Shown: one piece after another, positions 35,769 to 44,859 of the stretch | How positions within the stretch are numbered: the stretch's first letter is position 1 | Layout of the letters: the number at the start of each line of letters is the position of its first letter | Position numbers and translations under genes: made by a program | The notes under the pieces: model-generated | Databases searched by the model: none | Told to the model about the DNA's origin: nothing | Seen by the model: only the letters and a program-made list of their open reading frames with translations | Origin: Shewanella sp. NFH-SH190041 | GTDB taxonomy: Bacteria; Pseudomonadota; Gammaproteobacteria; Enterobacterales; Shewanellaceae | Length of the DNA stretch: 64,000 nt | NCBI RefSeq assembly: GCF_024363255.1 | Contig: NZ_AP026070.1 | Span: 1,178,001 to 1,242,000, forward strand | Direction of reading: 5' to 3'

Positions 35769-36998
35769 TTATTGGCCGCGATGGGAGCGTAGTTGGGTTA
35801 ATTTCACTGCTCGCTGTTTGTGTAATTGCTCACGGATTGCACTGCCCTGAAACCCCGCAGCAAGGATCGCTTTGACATCCACTGCCGCTGCAGCGGCCGC
35901 GCACTGACGCAAGTAATCACCTTGGGGATAGTCATGGTGCTCAAAACCTGTGCGGCCACGCATATCCGCCTCGCATACCAAAATGAGTTTTTCCAACCGC
36001 TCGGGCTTACGCCAGATATCTGCTTTATCAAATTGCTTTAAAAGTGTTTTGCTTTTCAGTTCAAACGCATTATGTAGATTCTGATGCAGATCGCTTACCA
36101 ATAGCGCCAGATCGCGCATCTCGGATGGTACCCGTAGACGTTGGCAGAGTTCGCGGATCGGTTTTAGTCCCGCCTGACCGTGGCCATAATGTTTTGGCAG
36201 TAGCTCAACAGGGGTTAACGCCTTGCCTAAATCATGCAACAAAGCGGCAAAACGGACACTGTTATCATCACTAAGCCGACAGGCTTGTTGTAAAACCATC
36301 ATGGTGTGGATACCGGTATCTATTTCCGGGTGCCACTGGGCTGGCTGGGGAACACCGAATAGGGCATCAATTTCGGGCAATAGTACCGCTAATGCGCCGC
36401 ATTGACGTAGAACGTCAAAAAAGACCCAGGGCTGATCAGTGGCCAGTGCGCGGTCAATCTCTTGCCAGACCCGCTCTGGCGTCAGGGCGGCCAGTTCTCC
36501 ACTGGCCGTGATTTGCTGCATTAAGGCTAAGGTTTGCGGTGCGATGGTAAAGCCCTGAGGCGCAAAACGGGCAGCGAAACGGGCAACTCGCAGTACTCGT
36601 AGCGGATCTTCGACAAAAGCCGAGGACACGTGGCGTAAAATACGCTGAGTCAAATCGGCTTGCCCATCATAAGGGTCATGTAAGTTCCCTTCCGAATCTT
36701 GGGCGATGGCGTTGATGGTCAGATCCCGGCGCATAAGGTCCTGCTCTAAGGTCACATCTGGCGCGGCATGACACACAAAGCCACCATAACCAGCCCCCGT
36801 TTTGCGCTCGGTGCGGGCCAGGGCATGTTCAGCCTTGGTTTTCGGGTGAAGAAATACCGGGAAATCCCGCCCCACCTGTTCATAACCCATTGCCAGCATC
36901 TGCTCCGGGGTTGCGCCTACAACCATATAATCTTTGTCTTTGATGGGCAGTCCCAGCAGTTGGTCGCGGACAGCGCCGCCGACAAGATAAATTTGCAC
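35769..36998 (-). CDS. cca: CCA tRNA nucleotidyltransferase with HD domain
   Basis: Adds or repairs the 3' CCA of tRNAs. The 409 residues contain the nucleotidyltransferase site ([15 protein letters not shown] at 21-23), the [11 protein letters not shown] motif, the body and an HD phosphohydrolase domain (LLHDLGK near 255). This is the long gammaproteobacterial form, like the E. coli enzyme. Confidence 0.97.
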   Translation of the reverse strand: MQIYLVGGAVRDQLLGLPIKDKDYMVVGATPEQMLAMGYEQVGRDFPVFLHPKTKAEHALARTERKTGAGYGGFVCHAAPDVTLEQDLMRRDLTINAIAQDSEGNLHDPYDGQADLTQRILRHVSSAFVEDPLRVLRVARFAARFAPQGFTIAPQTLALMQQITASGELAALTPERVWQEIDRALATDQPWVFFDVLRQCGALAVLLPEIDALFGVPQPAQWHPEIDTGIHTMMVLQQACRLSDDNSVRFAALLHDLGKALTPVELLPKHYGHGQAGLKPIRELCQRLRVPSEMRDLALLVSDLHQNLHNAFELKSKTLLKQFDKADIWRKPERLEKLILVCEADMRGRTGFEHHDYPQGDYLRQCAAAAAAVDVKAILAAGFQGSAIREQLHKQRAVKLTQLRSHRGQ

Positions 36999-37235
36999 CT
37001 GTCAGTATCCTTTAATGTATATCAATTCGCAGAAATCAAGGGTCTGCGGTTAAATTAGCAATAGCATACCATTGACCTCGCTAAAGCCTATGGTTATTGC
37101 TTGGTATTTCCTTGATGGAAGATATCGCGTTGATGTGCAGAAAAATAACGTAAATGCTGTGATTTCAGGCAGCTGGGTTTTGACATCGAGCAGCCGGCGC
37201 TATAACTTGAGCACAACTTTATCTGCCGATGATTG

Positions 37236-38900
37236 ATGGGTATGTACAAAGCTTTTTATGGGTTGCAGGACAACCCTTTTTCCATTGTTCCTAATCCCCA
37301 TTATCTGTTTCTCAGTGACAGGCACAGGGAAGCACTGGCACATCTGACTTATGGTTTAAAAGAGACCGGGGGATTTGTGTTGTTAACCGGTGAAGTGGGT
37401 ACCGGTAAAACAACCATCAGCCGAGCGTTACTGGGAAGTATGTCCCAGAACACCAATACGCCTTTTATTCTTAATCCATCCCTCAGCGCCATTGAATTGA
37501 TGGCCGCGATGTGTGATCAGCTAAAAATTCCCTATAGCAAAGACAGTTCACTTAAACAGTTTAATGATTTATTGACCCAGTATTTGATCAGTAGCCATCA
37601 ACTGGGTCGGCGCACAGTGTTGATTATTGATGAAGCTCAGCACCTAAAGCCTGAAGTGTTGGAGCAGTTACGGCTGCTGACTAATCTAGAAACTGATACT
37701 GAAAAATTGCTGCAGATTATTCTGATTGGTCAGCCAGAGTTGCAGGAATTATTAAAGCAGCAAGAGCTGCGGCAGTTAGCTCAGCGGATTACCGCCCGTT
37801 ATCACCTGTTGCCATTAAATGGTGATGAGGTGGGGTTGTATGTTGAGCATCGACTGCAAGTTGCCGGTCGCAGCGATCCTTTATTTACCACAAAAGCGAT
37901 CGCACAGTTACAACAAATGTCCGGTGGGATCCCACGGGTGATAAACCTGATTTGTGAGCGTGCTTTGATGGCAGGCTATGCCCATAGCCGAGTGCCTATC
38001 GATCAGCAGATGGTGCAGGAGGCTGCAATTGAGGTATTAGGCTTGACGCCACCTCGAGGGCGGCACTGGTGGCCGCTAGCTGGCGTCGGAGGTTTGGCTT
38101 TTGTGCTGGCGTTTACGCTGGTGTGGCAATTGTTGCCTCATCCCAGCGCAACATCTGTGGCGGAAGTTGCACCGCATCAAGCTCCGAGTAATGCTCAAGT
38201 CTCGGCTGAACGCGGCATTGTCTCTGGTGCAGGAGCGCACAGTGTCGGGCACGAAACGGCATTATATTTACCCCATGAGAATGTGGCTAGGCGACAGTTG
38301 GAACAGGCTATGGCAACGGCTCAGCCACTGGACACTGCCTTTAATATTTTATTGGGCCTGTGGCACAAGTCTCCCTATGAGGGCATGACGCCGTGTCAGT
38401 CAGCGAAGGCACAGGGGTTAGCTTGCTATCAGCAGCAGGGGAATTGGCAAAGTATTATACGTTTGAATTACCCCGCGGTAGTGTATCTGGAGGGGCAGGG
38501 TGGCCGAGATGTGTATGCGGCATTAGTGGCGCTTAAGCATGATCGTGCGCTATTGCAATTTGGTGAGCAGCAGTTTTGGGTAAGCCGAGATTGGTTTGAA
38601 CAGCATTTTAGCGGTGTATTTGAAATTCTCTGGCAGCCAGAGCCTGGCAATGATAGGCCGATTGGTCCTGAGTCTGCGCCAGCGCGGGTGCAGTGGCTGG
38701 AAGACGCCTTGGCACGGGTAGATAATAATGAGCCACGTCGAGTGAGTGGGTTTGACTCTCAATTGTCGCAGCGGTTAATGGCATTTCAGCGTCAGCACGG
38801 GTTGAGTCATGACGGCATTGCGGGCAAACAAACATTGCAGCAATTGGCGCTGTATTTTAGTGAGCAAGGCCCGAGGTTAACCGCGGCGGAGTATTTTTAA
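37236..38900 (+). CDS. gspA: General secretion pathway ATPase GspA (ExeA-like)
   Basis: An AAA+ ATPase of the ExeA family that, with GspB, helps insert the type II secretion secretin through the peptidoglycan. It has Walker A at about 52-60 (GEVGTGKTT), Walker B (VLIIDEAQHL, near 130), a single TM helix (about 275-298) and a C-terminal peptidoglycan-binding domain (about 500-545). The start is uncertain: ATG 37236 or ATG 37242 (MYKAFYGL, the usual family start); neither has a clear ribosome binding site. It overlaps gspB by one base (TAATG). No other type II secretion genes are in the window. Confidence 0.92.
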   Translation: MGMYKAFYGLQDNPFSIVPNPHYLFLSDRHREALAHLTYGLKETGGFVLLTGEVGTGKTTISRALLGSMSQNTNTPFILNPSLSAIELMAAMCDQLKIPYSKDSSLKQFNDLLTQYLISSHQLGRRTVLIIDEAQHLKPEVLEQLRLLTNLETDTEKLLQIILIGQPELQELLKQQELRQLAQRITARYHLLPLNGDEVGLYVEHRLQVAGRSDPLFTTKAIAQLQQMSGGIPRVINLICERALMAGYAHSRVPIDQQMVQEAAIEVLGLTPPRGRHWWPLAGVGGLAFVLAFTLVWQLLPHPSATSVAEVAPHQAPSNAQVSAERGIVSGAGAHSVGHETALYLPHENVARRQLEQAMATAQPLDTAFNILLGLWHKSPYEGMTPCQSAKAQGLACYQQQGNWQSIIRLNYPAVVYLEGQGGRDVYAALVALKHDRALLQFGEQQFWVSRDWFEQHFSGVFEILWQPEPGNDRPIGPESAPARVQWLEDALARVDNNEPRRVSGFDSQLSQRLMAFQRQHGLSHDGIAGKQTLQQLALYFSEQGPRLTAAEYF

Positions 38901-39868
38901 TGTCGATTTTATTGGATGCGCTCAGCCGTAAAACACAAAGTCAGGATAAGTTGGCCGGGCAAGGTTATGCTGAGACACCAAAACGCATGGTGACAGGTCT
39001 GGATGAAGGCCGCCGTTATACCGGGTTACGGCTTGGCGCAGCCCTTGGTATGGGGGCTTTATTGGGTGCATTGGCGGCTTGGGGTATCACAGTGTGGTTT
39101 TCTGCAACGACACCACCTATTGCGGAGCGTGATGCATTTCTGGCAAATAACGTCTCGGTCTTACCGTCACAAAAACATGATGTTAAGCAAGAAAGTGCGT
39201 TTTCTCCTGATGAGATTATGTTGGCAGGTAAAGTGGCGCTGCCCGTGGCGCAACCCCGGCCGGTGATGACGTCAGAGAAGCACCGTCAGTCAGGTAATGA
39301 GCACATAACAGATAATGCCAGTCACGGAATGGATTTAGCCATTGTGCATCAGGATAAACAGGTGTCAGACGGGGAGAAAACACATCAGGCCTCAGAGCCT
39401 TTAGTGTTGGGAGCGACCAGTGATTTATCTGCCGCTCAGTTAGATACCCTGGCTAAAGCGCGAGGCACGGCTGTTGAAGGTATGCCAGTGCTGGGGGCGG
39501 ATAAGCCTAAACATCAGGATCAGCGGGCATTGGTGGCTGAATTTCAAAAAGCACTGAAAGAAGTGGAATATCAGCACGCTTTGGATCAACCGGTGAGCCC
39601 TGATGGCATGGAGCCGGTTGTGATGCCCAAAGCAGATGGATTGCCGAAACTGACTCAGCTACCGCCGGTACTGCGCCGACAGGTGCCGAAGTTTACTATT
39701 ATTGCTCATGTCTATGCCAGCTCACCGAAAAACCGCTGGTTGAATGTTGATGGGCAGGAAGTGCAGCAGGGCGATACCATTGCCGGTAAATTGAAAATTG
39801 TGGAGATTCGCCCCCGGGATGTGGTGCTCGCCATGGACAATACCCGGTTTACGGTTCCAGCGATTTAG
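38900..39868 (+). CDS. gspB: General secretion pathway protein GspB (ExeB-like)
   Basis: A 322-residue inner-membrane partner of GspA: a short cytoplasmic N-terminus (MSILLDALSRKTQ, typical of GspB), one TM helix (about 46-70), a long low-complexity Gln/Lys/Pro-rich periplasmic linker and a C-terminal GspB domain (about 262-322, KFTIIAHVYASSPKNRWLNVDGQEV). Start codon overlaps the gspA stop, so the two are coupled. Complex with GspA scaffolds secretin assembly. Confidence 0.92.
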   Translation: MSILLDALSRKTQSQDKLAGQGYAETPKRMVTGLDEGRRYTGLRLGAALGMGALLGALAAWGITVWFSATTPPIAERDAFLANNVSVLPSQKHDVKQESAFSPDEIMLAGKVALPVAQPRPVMTSEKHRQSGNEHITDNASHGMDLAIVHQDKQVSDGEKTHQASEPLVLGATSDLSAAQLDTLAKARGTAVEGMPVLGADKPKHQDQRALVAEFQKALKEVEYQHALDQPVSPDGMEPVVMPKADGLPKLTQLPPVLRRQVPKFTIIAHVYASSPKNRWLNVDGQEVQQGDTIAGKLKIVEIRPRDVVLAMDNTRFTVPAI

Positions 39869-39930
39869 TGCTTACTGGTGGCATATAGCGAGTAATCGCT
39901 GAATTGTTACAGTGCATAAAAAGAATGCAT

Positions 39931-39959
39931 AAAAAAGGACGCCTCTAGGCGTCCTTTTT
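39931..39959. terminator. Bidirectional terminator between gspB and hemL
   Basis: A 9- to 13-bp stem (AAAAAAGGACGCC with GGCGTCCTTTTT) around CTCTA-type loop; the A and T tails serve both strands. Confidence 0.85.
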
Positions 39960-39988
39960 GTGTCTTGCGACAGGCAAATCGGTTGAGA

Positions 39989-41281
39989 TTAGGCTTCAGC
40001 TGCCATGCGGGCCAGTACGCGGTCAGCGGCATCCAATGTGGCCTGCAGCTCAGCATCCCCGTGAGCCATAGACAGGAAACCTGCCTCATAGGCACTTGGT
40101 GCCAGGTAAATACCTTCATCCAGCATGCCGTGATAGAAGGCGCGGAAGTGTTCCATGTTGCACTGGGTAACCTGTTCAAAACGGGTAACTTGTGGCGCAT
40201 CGGTAAAGAAGTAACCGAACATCCCACCAACATAGTTAACGGCCATTGGAATGCCATGCTTATCTGCTGCGGCTTTAAAGCCTTCGGCGATGCGGCGGGT
40301 TTTGTCTGCCAGTGCGTCGTACAGGCCGGGCTCACACAATGCTTCCATTTGTGCCAGACCTGCTGACATGGCAATTGGGTTACCAGACAGGGTACCGGCT
40401 TGATAAACCGGGCCGGTCGGGGCGATATATTGCATGATATCTTTACGGCCGCCAAATGCACCAACTGGCATTCCGCCGCCAATCACCTTACCTAACGTGG
40501 TCAGATCCGGGGTCACGCCGTAGTAGCCTTGGGCACCGCTTTGGGAAACGCGGAAACCTGTCATGACTTCATCAATGATCATCAAGGCGCCATATTGATC
40601 ACACAGTGCGCGCAGTCCCTCAAGGAAACCAGGAACAGGTGGAATACAGTTCATGTTGCCAGCAACAGGCTCAAGAATGATACAGGCAATCTCTTCTGGA
40701 TACTGTTCAAACATGGCTTTGACTGAGTCCAGATCGTTATACACTGCAGTCAGAGTGTGTTTAGCAAAGTCTTCAGGAATACCTGGTGAGCTTGGCTGAC
40801 CAAGGGTCAGAGCGCCAGAACCGGCTTTCACCAACAGACAGTCAGCGTGGCCATGGTAGCAGCCTTCAAACTTCATGATTTTGTCACGATGAGTGAAGCC
40901 GCGAGCCAGACGAATCGCACTCATGGTCGCTTCTGTGCCAGAGCTGACCATACGAACCTGCTCAATAGATGGCACCATGGCAATGACTTTTTCAGCCATT
41001 TTCACTTCCAGCTCGGTTGGCGCGCCGAAAGACAGGCCGTTCTGAGCAGCGTCCAATACTGCCTGACGGATTTTAGGGTGGTTGTGGCCGAGGATCATCG
41101 GTCCCCAAGAACCGACATAGTCGATGTACTTTTGACCATCGGCATCAAAGATATATGCACCATCGGCTTTTTCAATAAAGCGTGGTGAACCGCCTACACC
41201 ATTGAATGCACGTACCGGGGAGTTCACACCACCGGGAATAGTCTTTTTTGCCTGTTCAAACAGCGCTTCAGAACGGGTCAT
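39989..41281 (-). CDS. hemL: Glutamate-1-semialdehyde 2,1-aminomutase
   Basis: PLP enzyme converting glutamate-1-semialdehyde to 5-aminolevulinate for haem and other tetrapyrroles. The 430 residues contain the start [26 protein letters not shown] (read as two parts), the PLP Asp ([12 protein letters not shown]), the lysine loop ([16 protein letters not shown]) and [13 protein letters not shown]. The upstream region carries three hairpins. Single gene by context. Confidence 0.97.
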   Translation of the reverse strand: MTRSEALFEQAKKTIPGGVNSPVRAFNGVGGSPRFIEKADGAYIFDADGQKYIDYVGSWGPMILGHNHPKIRQAVLDAAQNGLSFGAPTELEVKMAEKVIAMVPSIEQVRMVSSGTEATMSAIRLARGFTHRDKIMKFEGCYHGHADCLLVKAGSGALTLGQPSSPGIPEDFAKHTLTAVYNDLDSVKAMFEQYPEEIACIILEPVAGNMNCIPPVPGFLEGLRALCDQYGALMIIDEVMTGFRVSQSGAQGYYGVTPDLTTLGKVIGGGMPVGAFGGRKDIMQYIAPTGPVYQAGTLSGNPIAMSAGLAQMEALCEPGLYDALADKTRRIAEGFKAAADKHGIPMAVNYVGGMFGYFFTDAPQVTRFEQVTQCNMEHFRAFYHGMLDEGIYLAPSAYEAGFLSMAHGDAELQATLDAADRVLARMAAEA

Positions 41282-41304
41282 CTTTAGTCCTTTGTTGTCA
41301 GTTG

Positions 41305-41399
41305 CCGCAATGATTGCGGGCTCTTATTGGTCGGTCTCCCGCCATGGCCGGAGACCTGAAAAAACAGTGGTGCAGCAAGTTGAGATACCTTGCTGCACC
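41305..41399. other. Three consecutive hairpins upstream of hemL
   Basis: Three perfect stems lie in the hemL 5' region: CCGCAAT/ATTGCGG (41305-41319, 7 bp), GGTCTCC/GGAGACC (41333-41356, 7 bp) and GGTGCAGCAAG/CTTGCTGCACC (41369-41399, 11 bp). None has a T-tract on either strand. They could form leader RNA structures of hemL or be remnants; I know no riboswitch of this kind there. The gap 41282-41673 holds nothing else. Confidence 0.55.
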
Positions 41400-41633
41400 C
41401 GGCAACAATTGTGCTGTGGTCAGCATTAATGTCAATGGTTTGGATCACAAGATGTTGCAAAAATCAGCCCGCGATATGAGGAAGCTTTATTGTCTGCTTA
41501 ATCAAGTGCCAATGGTGGATTGGCAGGGAAAATTTATTAGGTGGTAGTTAGAAACTGCTGAGAGAAAAACTGTGTCGTGATGATATTAGCTGCAATGCTC
41601 TAGCAAGCGTTGAGATGTGCCTGGAACGGCGGG

Positions 41634-41665
41634 AAAAAAACCGGCCGGGTAATCACCCCGGCCGG
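41634..41665 (-). terminator. Terminator of the ribose-type operon
   Basis: A 9- to 10-bp GC-rich stem (CCGGCCGGG with CCCGGCCGG) followed on the minus strand by seven T, just downstream of rbsK. Confidence 0.9.
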
Positions 41666-41673
41666 AAAATGGC

Positions 41674-42603
41674 TTATTTCAGTTCCAGTTCAACAATGGC
41701 ATCCAGCTCATGACGGTATGGAATTGAAGTTTGGGCACCCATGCGGGTAACGGAAATCGCACTGGCGCGGTGAGCAAATACCACAGCATCTTCCATGCTC
41801 TGGCCTTCACTTAGGGCAACCAGTAAGGCACCATTAAAAGTATCACCGGCGGCGGTGGTGTCGGTAGCATCTACCCGGAAGCCGGGGATCAAGGTACCCT
41901 GACCATTGCGGTACAGGAAGGCACCTTGGCTGCCCATGGTGATAATCACTTCTTTAACACCCTTTTCGATAAAGTGCTGACAAGCGACAGTCGCAGAAGC
42001 TTCATCTGTGACTTTAATGCCGGTTAGTACTTCTGCTTCGGTTTCATTTGGGGTAATCAGATCCAATTTCGCCAGCAAGCTATCAGGCAGTGGTCGAGCT
42101 GGTGCAGGGTTTAATACCACTTTGGCATGGTTTTCCCGGGCAATATCAACTGCACGTTCCACCCCATCGAGCGGCGTTTCCAATTGCAGCAGCAGGTAAT
42201 CAGCTTTGGCGATAGTATCTTGCTTATTATCCACCACTTCAGCGGTCAGTTTATTGTTGGCATTAGGTGAAATTGCGATGCAGTTACCGCCATTATCATC
42301 CACCAAGATCAACGCAATACCGGTATTGTGGTTTTCACACAGGGTGATGTGTTCGATATTAATGCCATCGGCTTCAAATGCGATCAGAGCGTCGCGGGCA
42401 AAGCCGTCATCGCCCATGCAGGAGATAAAGTCTACCTGAGCGCCCAAACGGCCTGCGGCAACAGCTTGGTTGGCGCCTTTGCCGCCGCGCGCTAACACGT
42501 GACGGTGACCCATGACGGTTTCGCCTTTGGTTGGCAGTCGTGGTGCCTGAACGGTATGGTCCTGATTGACACTGCCAAGAACAACAATATTTTTTATGCT
42601 CAT
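41674..42603 (-). CDS. rbsK: Ribokinase
   Basis: PfkB-family kinase phosphorylating ribose at O5. The 309 residues have both PfkB signatures, RGGKGANQAVAAGRLG near 40 and DTTAAGDTFNGAL near 250 with the catalytic Asp. ATG 42603 (MSIKNIVVLGS) has GAGGAG upstream; the longer frame is not supported. Last gene of a three-gene operon with a GRP-family transporter and a DeoR-PfkB regulator. Confidence 0.92.
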   Translation of the reverse strand: MSIKNIVVLGSVNQDHTVQAPRLPTKGETVMGHRHVLARGGKGANQAVAAGRLGAQVDFISCMGDDGFARDALIAFEADGINIEHITLCENHNTGIALILVDDNGGNCIAISPNANNKLTAEVVDNKQDTIAKADYLLLQLETPLDGVERAVDIARENHAKVVLNPAPARPLPDSLLAKLDLITPNETEAEVLTGIKVTDEASATVACQHFIEKGVKEVIITMGSQGAFLYRNGQGTLIPGFRVDATDTTAAGDTFNGALLVALSEGQSMEDAVVFAHRASAISVTRMGAQTSIPYRHELDAIVELELK

Positions 42604-42621
42604 GGGAATACTCCTCAAAAA

Positions 42622-43623
42622 TTAATGGTTGGCGGCAATAATCAGCACGATGCCCAAGATGTAAGAGGCAAATACCAGTGTCAGTAACTTATTGGTGCCT
42701 TGCGGCGCTTTAGCAAATTCGCGCCAGATAAACACACCCCAGAAGACTGCGATCATGGTTGCGCCTTGTCCCAGACCATAGGACACAGCATAACCCGCCA
42801 CACCGGAAGCCAGAATGCTGAAGGACATACCCACTGACCAGATAATGCCGCCAAGAATACCTATGCCGTGCTCTTTCAGTGATCCTTTGAAATAGTCACT
42901 GCCGTTAACTTTCGGCCCAGCGATAGGTTTTTTCATTACCAGGGTGTTCCAGATAAAGTTGGACAGGAATACGCCCACGCTGAAACACACTAATGCAGAA
43001 TAAGGAGACAGTTTGCCGGCAACAGGGTTGGCGAAATCATCGGCCATGGATGCAGCAACAAAGCGGAAGAACCAGCCCATGATAAGACCCGCTGCAATGG
43101 CAGTGAGCATACCTTTAATCTTGTTGGCATTTTCGCCTTGCTGAATGCGGCTGTAAGCCAGAGCCGTTAAAATGATGGCCAAAGTCACGCAGGCCACGCC
43201 ACCAAACAGTATTTGAGGGTTACCTTGCGGTACTGCCACATAGTTGGTGATAACCCCCAGTACCAGCGCCAGACCTACCCCAATTGGGAAAGCAACGGCC
43301 ATACCGGCTAAATCAATCGCGGCAACCAGCAGGATGTTGGATAGGTTAAAGATAATGCCGCCCAGCAATGCTGAACCGATATAACTCATGTCAGCTTGTT
43401 GCATGTCCAGCATAAAGGGACGCCCTGCGCTGCCCATACTGCCTGCGGTGAAAGCCAGTACAAGGGAGAACAACAAAATACCTATGGTGTAATCCCAGTA
43501 GAATAATTGAAACGGCCAGCGTTTACCGTCCACCAGTTTGGTGGTATTGGCCCAAGAACCCCAGCAAATCATGGTAATAAAGCACATGATGATGGCGGTA
43601 GAATAAGATTCAACTAAATACAT
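42622..43623 (-). CDS. GRP-family sugar transporter (ribose/glucose porter, RbsU/GlcU-like)
   Basis: A ten-helix permease of the drug/metabolite superfamily, glucose/ribose-porter branch. The start VESYSTAIIMCFITMICWGSW, the central GMAVAFPIGVGLALVLG and the end GTNKLLTLVFASYILGIVLI are typical. 333 residues. It is 18 bases upstream of rbsK and therefore very probably imports ribose or a related pentose by proton symport, replacing the usual RbsABC system. Substrate is inferred from context only. Confidence 0.85.
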   Translation of the reverse strand: MYLVESYSTAIIMCFITMICWGSWANTTKLVDGKRWPFQLFYWDYTIGILLFSLVLAFTAGSMGSAGRPFMLDMQQADMSYIGSALLGGIIFNLSNILLVAAIDLAGMAVAFPIGVGLALVLGVITNYVAVPQGNPQILFGGVACVTLAIILTALAYSRIQQGENANKIKGMLTAIAAGLIMGWFFRFVAASMADDFANPVAGKLSPYSALVCFSVGVFLSNFIWNTLVMKKPIAGPKVNGSDYFKGSLKEHGIGILGGIIWSVGMSFSILASGVAGYAVSYGLGQGATMIAVFWGVFIWREFAKAPQGTNKLLTLVFASYILGIVLIIAANH

Positions 43624-43659
43624 AAATAACTCCGAAAGAACTCGGAACGGTCACGGTAT

Positions 43660-44859
43660 TCAATCACTGCGTTTAAATTGATTGAATAGCTCGACCAGAT
43701 CCTTAGTGGGCATACTTGATGCCCCTTTGCGTTCTATTTTTAATAATGCAAAGTCACAGGCGAATCGGATAGCCTGTGTCATGTTTTGCCGGTTAGCCAG
43801 ACAGGCCGCCAGTGCACCGGTGAATGCATCACCGATACCTGTGGTATCTATTACTGCTGACCGGTAGCTGGGAAATACTTGGTATTCCCCTCCATCAAAC
43901 CATAAATATGTTTTGTCCATCATTGGGATGATGACGTGCTTAACCCCCTTAGATGTGATGATCGCGGCGGCCTGTTTGGCACTGTCGAGATCTGTGATAG
44001 GCATGTCTGCCAAGGCTTCGGCTTCCAGTACACCCGGGGTAAGAATGTCAATAAATGACAAAATATCCCGGACCTGTGGTGTATAGGGAGACGGATGGAG
44101 CATGACGGTTTTACCGAATTGATGTGCTTTTTGTACGGCAAAACGGGTGATGTCAAAATTGTTTTCCAGTTGCGTTAGAAAAATATCGGCATCCTGGATA
44201 TGGTGCAGTTCCTGCAAAATTTCAGTTTGGTTGATGTGACTATTGGCCCCGGGGTTACAGCAAATCATGCTGTCTCCATTCGGGTTGCTCAGTACCACGG
44301 CATGGCCGGTCTGATGCTGGGGATCTTCCCAAACTGTTAATGAAGCGATATCGGTACTATGAAGATATTGTTTGGCGCGTTGGCCAAATTCATCCTGGCC
44401 GACTTTGGTGCAGAAATGTACTTCGGGACAAATTTTCGCGGCGGCGGCGGCTTGATTAGCCCCTTTGCCTCCAGGACAAAAAAAAGTGTGGGAGGAATGT
44501 ACTGTCTGACCAATTTGAGGAAACAGATCAATATCAAGCACGATATCGATATTAAATGATCCCAATACATATACGCTGCCATGATTTGGTATTAGTTCAG
44601 CAGTGGATGTATGAGGGAGTTCGACTGTGGTTGCAAGGTGAGAAAATAATTCTTTACCGAATAAGGTTTTTTCAGGTGATTTAGCCAATTTGGCTCCGCC
44701 GTGAAATAAAACACATTTTCCGGCATCAGCCAGTGTTTTCAGATCGCTGCGAATCGTACGGGATGACACATTAAATTGGCTGGCCAATTCTTTTACCGTC
44801 ACCCGATGCTTATTCAGGATCAACAATCTGATATTTTGCTGTCGAATTGCTTTCATCAT
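43660..44859 (-). CDS. DeoR-type HTH fused to a PfkB carbohydrate kinase domain
   Basis: A 399-residue two-domain protein. Residues 3-58 are a DeoR winged helix (RLLILNKHRVTVKELASQFN, VSSRTIRSDLKTL, LFHGGA) and residues about 96-390 a complete ribokinase-like domain, with GGKGANQA at 130-137 and TTGIGDAFTGAL near 338-349 including the catalytic Asp. Ordinary DeoR regulators have a sugar-phosphate-sensing domain instead. It is the first gene of the operon (transporter, then rbsK), 36 bases upstream of the transporter, so it is likely the operon regulator, sensing its sugar with a kinase fold and perhaps still phosphorylating it. No clear ribosome binding site before the ATG pair. Confidence 0.88.
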   Translation of the reverse strand: MMKAIRQQNIRLLILNKHRVTVKELASQFNVSSRTIRSDLKTLADAGKCVLFHGGAKLAKSPEKTLFGKELFSHLATTVELPHTSTAELIPNHGSVYVLGSFNIDIVLDIDLFPQIGQTVHSSHTFFCPGGKGANQAAAAAKICPEVHFCTKVGQDEFGQRAKQYLHSTDIASLTVWEDPQHQTGHAVVLSNPNGDSMICCNPGANSHINQTEILQELHHIQDADIFLTQLENNFDITRFAVQKAHQFGKTVMLHPSPYTPQVRDILSFIDILTPGVLEAEALADMPITDLDSAKQAAAIITSKGVKHVIIPMMDKTYLWFDGGEYQVFPSYRSAVIDTTGIGDAFTGALAACLANRQNMTQAIRFACDFALLKIERKGASSMPTKDLVELFNQFKRSD

